64,000 bases of DNA. It comes from Taklimakanibacter sp050251035 (GTDB lineage Bacteria; Pseudomonadota; Alphaproteobacteria; Rhizobiales; Aestuariivirgaceae). Position numbers and translations under genes: made by a program. The stretch spans positions 14,057 to 78,056 of the forward strand of contig JBFWNN010000023.1 of NCBI GenBank assembly GCA_050251035.1. The letters run 5' to 3'. Below are positions 16,029 to 23,865 of this stretch, piece by piece; within the stretch, counting starts at the first letter, position 1; each line of letters begins with the position of its first letter. Below the pieces are notes generated by a model, which did no database searches, was not told the origin of the DNA, and saw nothing but the letters and a program-made list of their open reading frames with translations.

Positions 16029-16943
16029 ATGAGCACCACTCGCAGGACATTCATGACGGCTCTCGCGTCCGGCGCGGCCTTCGCCCTGGTGGGGAGCGCC
16101 GGCGGCGCCACGCCTGAGCCATTGCTGCGCACCATCCCGTCCTCGGGGGAAACACTTCCCGCCATCGGCCTCGGCAGCTGGATCACCTTCAATGTCGGCG
16201 ACGACCCGGTGCTGCGCGACGAATGCGCCGAGGTGATGGCGGCGTTCTTCGCGGCGGGCGGACGCATGATCGATTCCTCGCCCATGTATGGTTCCGCGCA
16301 GCCGGTGATCGGCCATGGGCTGAAGAAGCTCGGCGCGGCGCAGAGCCTGTTCTCGGCGGACAAGGTGTGGACGTCGTCGGCCGAGGACGGACCGGTCCAG
16401 ATCGAGCAGTCGCGAAGCTTCTGGGGCGTTCCTCGCTTCGACCTGGTGCAGGTCCACAATCTCCTCGCCTGGGAGGCGCATCTCGACACCCTGTTCGCGA
16501 TGAAGGCGGACGGACGCGTGCGTTATGTCGGCATCAGCACGTCCGAGGGCCGCCGGCACGATCTCTTCGCGGAGATCATGCGCGCGCACCCCATCGACTT
16601 CGTGCAGCTGACCTACAATCCTCTCGATCGCGAGGTGGAGGAACGGCTGCTGCCGCTGGCGGTGGAGCGTGGCATGGCGGTGATCGTCAACCGGCCCTTC
16701 CAGCAAGGCGCGCTGACCCGCCGGCTCGACGGCGAGACGCTGCCGGACTGGGCAGGCGAGCTGGGCGCCACGAGCTGGGCGCAAATCGTCCTGAAATTCA
16801 TCCTGGCGCATCCGGCGGTCACCGTCATCATCCCGGCGACGACGCGCGTGGACCATGTGCGCGAGAATGTGGCCGCGGCGACAGGACTGCTGCCCGACAC
16901 GGCGCTGCGCGACAGGATCGCCGCTCATATCCGGGCCCTTTAG
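16029..16943 (+). CDS. Tat-exported aldo/keto reductase
   Basis: This 304-residue protein is an AKR-superfamily oxidoreductase with a Tat signal (TTRRTFMTALASGAAFALVG). The catalytic tetrad is visible as Asp in MIDSSPMYG, Tyr in the same motif, Lys in SADKVWTSS and His in LVQVHNLL. NADP(H) binding residues lie near the C-terminus (VIIPATTR, then AAATGLL). Export of an AKR is found in several proteobacteria, but its periplasmic role is unknown. The ATG at 16029 has AGGAG just upstream; a longer frame reaching back to 15558 only overlaps the RNase gene. It is followed after 4 bp by a DUF6064 membrane gene. Confidence 0.88.
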   Translation: MSTTRRTFMTALASGAAFALVGSAGGATPEPLLRTIPSSGETLPAIGLGSWITFNVGDDPVLRDECAEVMAAFFAAGGRMIDSSPMYGSAQPVIGHGLKKLGAAQSLFSADKVWTSSAEDGPVQIEQSRSFWGVPRFDLVQVHNLLAWEAHLDTLFAMKADGRVRYVGISTSEGRRHDLFAEIMRAHPIDFVQLTYNPLDREVEERLLPLAVERGMAVIVNRPFQQGALTRRLDGETLPDWAGELGATSWAQIVLKFILAHPAVTVIIPATTRVDHVRENVAAATGLLPDTALRDRIAAHIRAL

Positions 16944-16947
16944 CCGG

Positions 16948-17613
16948 ATGTCGGACTGGTGGACCTACCGGCTGGAGGATTTCCTTCTCTTCTCGCCGCG
17001 CGTCTATTGGCGCATGTTCGAGTTGCACAATGCCCGGTTCTGGCCGCTGCATTTGGCGACGCTTGGCGCGGGCATCGCCGCTGTCTTCGCGATGCCGCGA
17101 CGGACACATGGTGCAAGCATCCTCACGGCGCTCGTGCTGGCCGCGCTCTGGATCTTCGTCGGCTGGTCGTTCCTGTGGGACCGCTATATGGCGATCAACT
17201 GGGCGATCGCTTATGCGGTGCCGGCCTTCGCCCTCGAGGCTTTGCTGCTGGCGGTCGCCGCCGGGCGCGGCGGTCTTGTCTTCGATAGAACGGATATCGC
17301 GGCTCGGGCCGGATTGCTGCTCGCGGCTTTCGGCCTTGTCGTCTATCCGTTGCTCGCGCCGATCTTCGGCCGGCCATGGGCGCGAGCGGAGGTCTTCGGC
17401 ATCGCGCCCGATCCCACCGCCATGGTGACGCTCGGCCTCGTGCTGTCGGCGCGGAGCCGGTTGTTGCCGCTGCTGCTGCCCGTCCCGATCGCTTGGCTGC
17501 TGCTCGGCGGTCTGACCTTGCACGCGATGGGCGATCCGCAGGGCTGGATTCCACTTCTGACGGCCGGCGCGGTCGTCGTTGTCCTCATGGTCAGAGGCAC
17601 CAAGTCGAGTTGA
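16948..17613 (+). CDS. DUF6064-family integral membrane protein
   Basis: This 221-residue protein starts MSDWWTYRLEDFLLFSPRVY, the usual beginning of DUF6064 proteins, and has about six membrane segments (for example WPLHLATLGAGIAAVFAM, LVLAALWIFVGWSFLW, LLLAAFGLVVYPLLAPI). Its function is unknown. The start is 4 bp after the aldo/keto reductase stop, so the two are probably cotranscribed; a small membrane partner for the exported reductase is possible but unproven. The 3' end is followed by a long inverted repeat. Confidence 0.8.
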   Translation: MSDWWTYRLEDFLLFSPRVYWRMFELHNARFWPLHLATLGAGIAAVFAMPRRTHGASILTALVLAALWIFVGWSFLWDRYMAINWAIAYAVPAFALEALLLAVAAGRGGLVFDRTDIAARAGLLLAAFGLVVYPLLAPIFGRPWARAEVFGIAPDPTAMVTLGLVLSARSRLLPLLLPVPIAWLLLGGLTLHAMGDPQGWIPLLTAGAVVVVLMVRGTKSS

Positions 17614-17630
17614 CCGGAGCGCGCCAATAT

Positions 17631-17825
17631 CTCCCTCCGCCACGCGAAGCGTGGGGAGGGTGGCGCGCGGAACGCGCGACGGGTGGGGTGTCCATGCAAA
17701 GAGAGGTCTTGCGGGCAAGCTACTGAAAGCGGTTCAGCCAATCATCGTCTGTGTGTCGGCGGAGTGACCCCACCCGTCCGCCCTGCGGGCGGCCACCCTC
17801 CCCACGCTTCGCGCGGAGGAGGGAG
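17631..17825. repeat. Inverted pair of 60-bp palindromic intergenic repeats
   Basis: Copy 1 (17631-17690) and copy 2 (17766-17825) are near-identical in opposite orientation, about 75 bp apart, so transcripts could form a very long stem. Each copy contains smaller hairpins, such as CCACGCGAAGCGTGG at 17640-17654 and CGCGCGGAACGCGCG at 17664-17678. The pair lies between convergent genes (DUF6064 and SDR) and may end transcription in both directions. It looks like the BIME-like elements common in alphaproteobacterial genomes. Confidence 0.85.
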
Positions 17826-17872
17826 ATGTCACGCATGCTGTAGGAGCCGATTGTCTCTGACCGCCTATGCCC

Positions 17873-18652
17873 TCAGGCCTGCGCCAGCGCCTCCAGCGAC
17901 TCGGGCGCGATCTGGCCGCCATCGACGATGATCGTCTGGCCGGTGACGAAGCCCGCTTCCTTGCTGGCGAGATAGAGGGCCGCATAGCCGATATCCTCGA
18001 CCGTGCCGAGGCGCTTGAGCGGGATCGACGCCGCCATGGTCTTCTCGTAGTCAGGACCGAGATCGGCCAGGCCTTCGGTCGCGACATTGCCGGGGAGGAC
18101 CGCATTGACGGTGATGCCGTATTTGGCGAGCTCGATGCAGGCGGTGCGCATGAAGCCGAGCTGGCCGGCCTTGGTCGCCCCATAATGCGTCCAGCCGGGG
18201 AAGCCGGTCACCGGGCCGGTGATCGACGATGTCAGGATGATGCGGCCTTCGCCGCTCTTCTTCAGCGCCGGCAGGCAGGCCTTCACCGACAGGAAGGCGC
18301 CTTTGAGGTTGGTGTCGACCGTCTCGTCCCAGATATCGGGCGACATCTCCTCGATCTTCACTTGCGGGAAGATGCCGGCATTGGCGCACAGCACATCGAG
18401 GCCGCCATGCGTCTTCACCGCGAATTCGGCCGCCTTCTGCATGCTTTCGAGATCGGTGACGTCGGCGGCGAAGGCGCTGGCCGTGCCGCCGTCCTTGCTC
18501 AGCTCGCGGGCGCAGGCGGCGGCCTGATCCCCGTGCCGGGCGGTGATCAGGACCTTGCAGCCCGATTTGACGAAGACCCGGGCGATGCCCTTGCCGATGC
18601 CCTTGCTGCCGCCGGTGACCAGGACGGACTTGCCCTTCATTGATGAAAACAT
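17873..18652 (-). CDS. Short-chain dehydrogenase/reductase
   Basis: This 259-residue classical SDR has the cofactor motif TGGSKGIG (residues 13-20), NAG in CANAGIFP, and the catalytic Ser...Tyr-x-x-x-Lys triad (SSITGPVTGFPG then HYGATKAG). The C-terminus ends VTGQTIIVDGGQ. It is the last gene of the leftward ABC-importer operon, 31 bp after a permease, so it probably oxidises the imported compound, for instance a polyol to a ketose before the FGGY kinase across the divergent promoter acts. NAD versus NADP preference is not certain. Confidence 0.9.
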   Translation of the reverse strand: MFSSMKGKSVLVTGGSKGIGKGIARVFVKSGCKVLITARHGDQAAACARELSKDGGTASAFAADVTDLESMQKAAEFAVKTHGGLDVLCANAGIFPQVKIEEMSPDIWDETVDTNLKGAFLSVKACLPALKKSGEGRIILTSSITGPVTGFPGWTHYGATKAGQLGFMRTACIELAKYGITVNAVLPGNVATEGLADLGPDYEKTMAASIPLKRLGTVEDIGYAALYLASKEAGFVTGQTIIVDGGQIAPESLEALAQA

Positions 18653-18683
18653 GATGTGCCCTCTTTCTTGATCTTCATAGTGC

Positions 18684-19475
18684 TCAGGATTGCGCGCGGC
18701 GGCGGAGCGTGATCAGCCAATAGCCACCGAGCAGCAGGATGGCGGCGCCGAAGGTCGACACGGTGCCGAGGACGGGAACGCCCGGCGTGTAGCCCGCGAC
18801 CATCTTGGCGTAGAGATATTCAGGGATCGTCGTGTCGGCGCCGGTGGTGAACAGCGACAAGGGGAAATTGCCCCAGGACAGGAGGAAGGCGAAGAGCGCG
18901 CCCGAGACGATGCCCGGCAAGAGCACGGGCAAGGTCACTTCGCGGAAGACCTGCACGCGCGAGGCGCCGAGGTCGAAGGCGGCTTCCTCGAGCGCCGGAT
19001 CGAAACTGTAGACCTGGATCGAGATGACGAGGGTCACGACCGGGATGATCCAGACGAGGTGCGCGAAGACCGCGGTCATCCACGACATCTGCAGGCCGAT
19101 GGCGTTGAACCACAGGAGCAAGGCCAGGCCCAGCACCGACTGCGGGAAGAAGATCGGCAGGAGGACGATCTTCTGGAACAGCGTGCGGCCCTTCCAGTTG
19201 TAGCGCGCGAAAGCCAGCGCACCGAAAAAGGCGATCACCACGGCGATCACGGTGACGGCGAGCGCGATCGAGATGGACGTCTCGAACAGCTGGTGGATCT
19301 CGATCGAGGCGAAGGTCTTGCGCCACCAGTCGAGCCCCCATTTCTGGATGGGGAAGAGGAAATAGCGGCTCTGGGTGAGAGAGGCGAGCAGGATGCAGAG
19401 CGCCGGCACATAGACGAAGACGAGGACCGCCAGCGTCCAGGCCCAGATCAGCGCATGGCGGGCACGTTCGCTCAC
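18684..19475 (-). CDS. ABC importer permease, PotC-like
   Basis: This 263-residue inner-membrane permease of the spermidine/putrescine-type family has six membrane segments and the EAA loop EEAAFDLGASRVQVFREV, which docks onto the ATPase. It follows the PotB-like permease gene after a 3-bp gap. Together with 19479-20345, 20345-21412 and 21634-22797 it forms a complete importer. Pot-type systems also carry sugar alcohols and other polar solutes, so the family does not prove polyamine transport. Confidence 0.92.
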   Translation of the reverse strand: MSERARHALIWAWTLAVLVFVYVPALCILLASLTQSRYFLFPIQKWGLDWWRKTFASIEIHQLFETSISIALAVTVIAVVIAFFGALAFARYNWKGRTLFQKIVLLPIFFPQSVLGLALLLWFNAIGLQMSWMTAVFAHLVWIIPVVTLVISIQVYSFDPALEEAAFDLGASRVQVFREVTLPVLLPGIVSGALFAFLLSWGNFPLSLFTTGADTTIPEYLYAKMVAGYTPGVPVLGTVSTFGAAILLLGGYWLITLRRRAQS

Positions 19476-19478
19476 GGC

Positions 19479-20345
19479 TCACCTCTTGCCCAGGATGGCA
19501 TCGAGATCGAAACGCTTGAGCACCAGGAGAACGAGCGCGCCGACGACGAGCATCAGGAGCACGGCAAGCGCCGCGCCCAGCGGCCAGTTCTGCGCATAGG
19601 TGAAGGCGATCTCGATATCATGGGTGATCGGGATGATCGTCTGCCCGCCCAGCACCTTGGCCTCGGCAATGGCGCCGACCGCCAGCACGAAGGTCAGCAG
19701 CAGGCCGATCATGATGCCGGGCATGGACAGCGGCAGCTCCACCTCGCGGAAGATCTGCCAGCGCGAGGCGCCGAGATCGCGCGCCGCCTCGCGCGTCTCG
19801 TTGGGCACCATGGAGACGCCCAGCGTCATCGGGAACAGCATGAAGGGCAGATAGACATAGACCATGCCGAGCAGCACGATGCCGCGTGTGAACAGCCAGC
19901 TGTCGAGCTCGACGCCGAACCAGGATTTGAGCGTGCCCAGGAGCACGCCGTTCTTGATGAAGAACAGGATCCAGCCATAGAGCCGGACGTTCTCGGAGAC
20001 GAAGAGCGGGATGGTGAAGAGCAGCGTGAGGATGGGCGACCAGCGCCCGAAGACGCGCGACAGGCCGTAGGCGATCGGATAGCAGACCAGCGCCAATATG
20101 CCGACGGTGAAGGCGGCGAAGAGCAGCGACCAGAAGAAGGATATGTAGCTGTTGCCGGTGAAGATCTCGACATAGTTGGCGAGGGTCGGCGGATGGATGA
20201 GGCCGAAGGAACGCTCCGGCATGAAGCTGTAGGCGATCACCGCGAGGAGCGGCGCGGCGAAGCCCACGCCCAGGAACAGGATCAAGGGCAGGGCGGTGCG
20301 GGCACCCTGGGACAAGCCTTTGCCGCCGTCGTGAAGCGCCGCCAT
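19479..20345 (-). CDS. ABC importer permease, PotB-like
   Basis: This 288-residue permease is the second membrane subunit of the importer. The EAA loop REAARDLGASRWQIFREV is clear, with hydrophobic helices such as LPLILFLGVGFAAPLLAVIA near the start and ALAVLLMLVVGALVLLVL near the end. Its start codon overlaps the ATPase stop by one base (TGATG), giving tight translational coupling. Confidence 0.92.
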   Translation of the reverse strand: MAALHDGGKGLSQGARTALPLILFLGVGFAAPLLAVIAYSFMPERSFGLIHPPTLANYVEIFTGNSYISFFWSLLFAAFTVGILALVCYPIAYGLSRVFGRWSPILTLLFTIPLFVSENVRLYGWILFFIKNGVLLGTLKSWFGVELDSWLFTRGIVLLGMVYVYLPFMLFPMTLGVSMVPNETREAARDLGASRWQIFREVELPLSMPGIMIGLLLTFVLAVGAIAEAKVLGGQTIIPITHDIEIAFTYAQNWPLGAALAVLLMLVVGALVLLVLKRFDLDAILGKR

Positions 20346-21412
20346 CAGCCGGTCACCAGGATGGAATCTCTGGCATCCCAGCCGATGAGCACGGTCTGGT
20401 CGCGCTGGAGATTGGGGGATTGCTGGCGCAGCTTCTCGACGATGAACACGGTCTCGCCGATGCGCACCTGATACTGGATGCGCGAGCCCAGCGCATATTC
20501 GTTATAGAGCTTGCCTTCGAGCACATTATCGGCGTCACCTGGTTTCGTGACGAAGCGCACGAATTCGGGGCGGATGACGAGATGGCCGGTGCTGAAGGCG
20601 TCGGGGACGGATGCGACGTCGAAAGTCTTGTCGAAGGTCTCGGCGGTGATCTTGCGGCTGCCGTTCATTTTCACCGGGATGACGTTGACGTCACCCATGA
20701 ATTCCGAGACGAACTTGTCCTTGGGCGCCGAATAGATCTCGTTCGGGGTCCCGACCTGGACCAACTGGCCCGAGCGCATGACGCCGATGCGGTCCGACAT
20801 CACCATCGCCTCCTCGAGCGAGTGGGTGATGTAGACGAAGGTCTTGCCGGTCTCGCGATGGATGTCTTTCAGCTCCTTCTCGAGCGTCTTGCGCAGTTTG
20901 TAGTCGATGGCCGACAAGGGCTCGTCGAAGAACAGGATCTTGGGATCGAAGGCCAGGGCCCGCGCCAGGGCGACGCGCTGGCGCTCGCCGCCCGAGCAGC
21001 GCAGCACCGACTTGCCGTAATGGTTCTGCGGCAGGCGGAGCTGATCGAGCAGAGCAAGCGCGCGCTTCTTGCGCTCGGCGGGATCGACGCCCCTGATCTT
21101 GAGCGGAAACTCGATATTCTCGCCCACGCTTCGGTGCGGAAACAGCGCGAGGGACTGGAACACCATGCAGGTCGGACGCTTGTTGGCGGGAAGGTCGTTG
21201 ATCCGCGCGCCGCTCAGGATGATGTCGCCGCTCGTGGCCTGCTCCATGCCGGCCAGCATGCGGATGAGCGTCGTCTTGCCCGAGCCCGAAGGGCCGACGA
21301 TGGTGAAGAACTCGCCCTCGGCGATATCGAGGTCGATGCCGTCGACCGCGTTGAACGCGCCGAAGGACTTGGTGAGGGATCTGAGCTCGAGGATAGGCGG
21401 GCGCTTTGACAT
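20345..21412 (-). CDS. ABC importer ATP-binding protein, PotA-like
   Basis: This 355-residue ATPase has Walker A GPSGSGKTTLIRM, the signature SGGERQRVALARAL, Walker B ILFFDEPLSAID and a switch His in THSLEEAM. A C-terminal TOBE-type domain (about residues 270-350) is present, as in PotA/FbpC-like proteins. It would energise the two permeases. A repeat-rich gap of 221 bp separates it from the binding-protein gene upstream, so it may have a lower expression than that gene. Confidence 0.93.
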   Translation of the reverse strand: MSKRPPILELRSLTKSFGAFNAVDGIDLDIAEGEFFTIVGPSGSGKTTLIRMLAGMEQATSGDIILSGARINDLPANKRPTCMVFQSLALFPHRSVGENIEFPLKIRGVDPAERKKRALALLDQLRLPQNHYGKSVLRCSGGERQRVALARALAFDPKILFFDEPLSAIDYKLRKTLEKELKDIHRETGKTFVYITHSLEEAMVMSDRIGVMRSGQLVQVGTPNEIYSAPKDKFVSEFMGDVNVIPVKMNGSRKITAETFDKTFDVASVPDAFSTGHLVIRPEFVRFVTKPGDADNVLEGKLYNEYALGSRIQYQVRIGETVFIVEKLRQQSPNLQRDQTVLIGWDARDSILVTG

Positions 21413-21452
21413 GCAACCTTGGTGATTTTGTTAGTCTCGCCCTCTATCCAAA

Positions 21453-21604
21453 TCTCCCTCTCCCGCTTGCGGGAGAGGGTGCCCGATAGGGCGGGTGAGG
21501 GTGTTGCTCGAATATCGCACTCTCATTCAGACATTTTGCCTGCTGCGTGAAAGTACACCCTCATCCGGCCTTCGGCCACCTTCTCCCGCAAGCGGGAGAA
21601 GGGG
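21453..21604. repeat. Inverted pair of ~50-bp palindromic intergenic repeats
   Basis: Copy 1 (21453-21503) has the hairpin CTCTCCCGCTTGCGGGAGAG and ends in GGTGAGGGTGT. Copy 2 (21555-21604) is its near reverse complement. The pair lies between the binding-protein gene and the ATPase gene of one operon, where it could lower read-through or protect the upstream mRNA 3' end and so give excess binding protein. The sequence differs from the repeat at 17631-17825. Confidence 0.85.
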
Positions 21605-21633
21605 CCGTAAGCGTGAGGGTGAGAGGAGATTAC

Positions 21634-22797
21634 CTACCCGGCCGAAGCTTCCTTCTTGGCCGTGGTCATGATGTCGAGGAGCTTGTCGTAGTCGGGAACG
21701 ATGTCGTATTCGACCGAGCGCGCCATCTCCTCCTCGAGGGAATCCCACTGGATGGCGTCGAGCTGGTCCTTGGTGAAGAGGTCGAAGCATTCCTTGTTGC
21801 CCATCTGGGTGACGGGATTGAAGGTGCCTTCGGCGAAGGCGACGGTGTGGGCGTTCTTCGGGTCCTGGACATATTGCAGGAATTCGCTGGCAAGCGGCGA
21901 GAGCTCCGGATTGTTCACCACCGAGGTGATCTCGATCCAGGCGATGCCGCCCTTGCCGCCTTCCATGGGGCCCGATTTCGGCGTGACGCCGCGGATGTTC
22001 TTGGCGCCGTCGGCGCGGGCGGGCGACGCCGAATAGGTGCCGCCCGTCAGATGGAGGTCAATCTCGCCCGAGACCAGCGCCTGGTTCATGGTGGCGATGT
22101 CGCCCACCGCCTTGGCGCCCTTGAAGACGCGCTTCGCCGTTTCGGTGAATTTCTCGACCTGGTCGTCGGTATGGACCTTGAAGGGATCGAAGCCGGCGAT
22201 GCAGCAGATGTTGAAGACGTTCCAGTCGTCGGATTCGAGAATGCCGTATTTCTTGTCGATGGCCGGATCGTTCCACAGGTTCCAGCCCTGATCCTCGGCC
22301 GCCTGGCGGCTGACCTTGTCGGTGTTGACGACGAAGGAATAGGGCCCGAAGCGCTGCGCCATGCCGATGAGCTGCTCGCCCTTCTCGTCCATCGCCCATT
22401 TGTAGGGCGCCTTGAAGGCCGGCATCATCTTGTCGAAATAGGGCTCGAAGACGGCGCGGTCCAGCGGCTTGATCAGGCCTTCCGGCAGCATGATCTTGCG
22501 CGCCCAGGGATTGTTGACGTTGATCAGGTCCCACACTTTCGTCTCGCCGGCGCGCAGCCGGTTGATCATGGTGGGATCGTTGGTGAGGGACTCCGCCTTG
22601 ACGGTGGCGCCTTTCGACTGGCGGAAGGGATCGAGCACCTGGGCCGAGTTGTAGCCCTCCCAGCACAGGATGTTGAGCTCCTTCTCGCGGGCGGCGAAGG
22701 CCCGTTCGGTGGTGAATTTCGTGCCGGCAGCAAAGGCGGCGGCAAAAGCAGCCGATTGCTGCATGAAGTTCCGGCGTGACAGGGGTGTTTTCAGCAT
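21634..22797 (-). CDS. ABC importer substrate-binding protein, PotD-like, Tat signal
   Basis: This protein of about 387 residues is the periplasmic receptor of the importer. It has a Tat signal (SRRNFMQQSAAFAAAFAAG) and the PotD-type opening of the mature part, LNILCWEGYNS. The ATG at 22797 was chosen because GGAGGAAG lies 4 bp upstream; an in-frame extension to 22938 adds 47 residues with no signal-like feature. It heads the leftward operon and is divergent from the kinase/dehydrogenase operon. The ligand is not readable; the neighbouring enzymes suggest a sugar alcohol or related compound. Confidence 0.9.
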   Translation of the reverse strand: MLKTPLSRRNFMQQSAAFAAAFAAGTKFTTERAFAAREKELNILCWEGYNSAQVLDPFRQSKGATVKAESLTNDPTMINRLRAGETKVWDLINVNNPWARKIMLPEGLIKPLDRAVFEPYFDKMMPAFKAPYKWAMDEKGEQLIGMAQRFGPYSFVVNTDKVSRQAAEDQGWNLWNDPAIDKKYGILESDDWNVFNICCIAGFDPFKVHTDDQVEKFTETAKRVFKGAKAVGDIATMNQALVSGEIDLHLTGGTYSASPARADGAKNIRGVTPKSGPMEGGKGGIAWIEITSVVNNPELSPLASEFLQYVQDPKNAHTVAFAEGTFNPVTQMGNKECFDLFTKDQLDAIQWDSLEEEMARSVEYDIVPDYDKLLDIMTTAKKEASAG

Positions 22798-23187
22798 GCG
22801 ACTTCCTCCATGGCTCCATGCCCGCCGCTTCCTTGAGGGCGGGCTTATAAAGACGTTTCCCATCATCGAGACTAATGCGGTTTCATTCCAGGTGCTTGAC
22901 TTTTGAGCTTTCCGATTTGACACCCTCCTTTCCTTCACATCCTCCTGGCCGCATCATGGTATGAGCCCGCAAGCCGGTCGGGCCGTGCGAGACATGTGTT
23001 CCGGGCAATGAGGGCGAGACCGTCGGCCTCAGCCCATGAGAGAGCGAGGTCCGCCGGCTCCGGCGTCCCGCGAGGTTGAATCGAGCGGAAGAATGCGTCC
23101 CGTTCATCGTCAAGTCTTCGGATTCAGCTTGCGCCATCCATGTCAGGTATGCAACATATTTGTTGTAGTTCCAACATCGAGGGCGAC
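22798..23187. other. Divergent control region of the polyol cluster
   Basis: This 390-bp stretch separates the binding-protein gene from the TIM-barrel gene and holds no convincing gene. It contains a TTGACTTTTGAGC-type element near 22896 with CAAATCGG-like neighbours on the other strand, and the CAACA palindrome at 23152-23165. Promoters for both operons must lie here, but no -35/-10 pair is certain. Confidence 0.5.
23152..23165. promoter_or_regulatory. Palindrome CAACA-N4-TGTTG, candidate DeoR operator
   Basis: CAACATATTTGTTG is a perfect inverted repeat (5-bp arms, 4-bp spacer) 22 bp before the TIM-barrel start, with another CCAACAT 10 bp further on. It is the best candidate in the divergent region for binding by the DeoR-family regulator of the same operon. 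It lies between two possible starts of the TIM-barrel gene, which argues for the later one. Confidence 0.35.
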
Positions 23188-23862
23188 ATGGACTTCATCT
23201 TCATGCTGACGCATCACGACAAGACCGTCCAGAACTGTCTTGACGTCTATGATTCCCTCGCCGGGATCGGCTTGCGGCATGTCGGCTTCAAGGATGTGGG
23301 TGTCGACAAGGCGACGCTCAAGGAACTCACCCGCCGGATCAAGGCCGACGGCTCGATCGCCTATGTCGAAGTGGTGAGCCAGACGCCGGAAACCATCCGC
23401 CAGTCGATCACGGCGTCGGCCGAGCTCGGCGTCGACCGGGTGCTCGGCGGGCAGGACATCGCGCTCGCCATGGCTACCTTCACGCCCGGCGGCCCCGCCT
23501 ATTATCCCTTTCCCGGCCGCCCGGCGGGCCATCCGACCAAGCTCGGCGGCACGGCGGGCGTGGTCGAGGACGACTGCCGCGAGGCGATGAGCTCCGGCTG
23601 CCCGGGCGTCGATCTCCTGGCCTACCGCGCGACCGAGGCCGATCCGCTCGATCTGATCCGCGCGGCGCGCCGCGGCCTCGGCGACAAGGGCTATCTCATC
23701 GTCGCCGGCAGCATCGATTCGCCTCAGCGCATCAAGGCGGTGGCGGCGGCGGGCGCCGATGCCTTCACCATCGGATCGGCGGTGTTCGAGGACGCCTTCG
23801 CGCAGGGCGTCAAGGGTGTGCGCGATCAGTGCAAGGCGGTGCTGCGAGCGGTCGGGACATGA
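23188..23862 (+). CDS. TIM-barrel (HisA-like fold) protein of unknown function
   Basis: This protein of about 224 residues looks like a phosphate-binding (beta/alpha)8 barrel: IFMLTHHDKT at the start, VGFKDVGVDK, YVEVVSQ, VDRVLGGQD, and near the end LIVAGSIDSPQRI plus AFTIGSAVFED, the last two being the usual phosphate-binding loops. I cannot name its reaction. The ATG at 23188 was chosen because GAGGG lies 5 bp upstream; an ATG at 23140 would run through the palindrome. The glycerol-1-phosphate-dehydrogenase-like gene follows after 3 bp, so it should act on a small phosphorylated carbohydrate, as an aldolase, isomerase or epimerase. Confidence 0.8.
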   Translation: MDFIFMLTHHDKTVQNCLDVYDSLAGIGLRHVGFKDVGVDKATLKELTRRIKADGSIAYVEVVSQTPETIRQSITASAELGVDRVLGGQDIALAMATFTPGGPAYYPFPGRPAGHPTKLGGTAGVVEDDCREAMSSGCPGVDLLAYRATEADPLDLIRAARRGLGDKGYLIVAGSIDSPQRIKAVAAAGADAFTIGSAVFEDAFAQGVKGVRDQCKAVLRAVGT

Positions 23863-23865
23863 CCG

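Noticed and set aside
18684..22797. Calling the importer a spermidine/putrescine system
   Set aside because: Only the family type is visible; enzymes of the cluster act on carbohydrates or polyols, so polyamine specificity is not supported.
22883..23137. 84-codon frame in the divergent region of the polyol cluster
   Set aside because: It has no recognisable protein pattern, a composition like a chance frame, and would block the promoters of both flanking operons.
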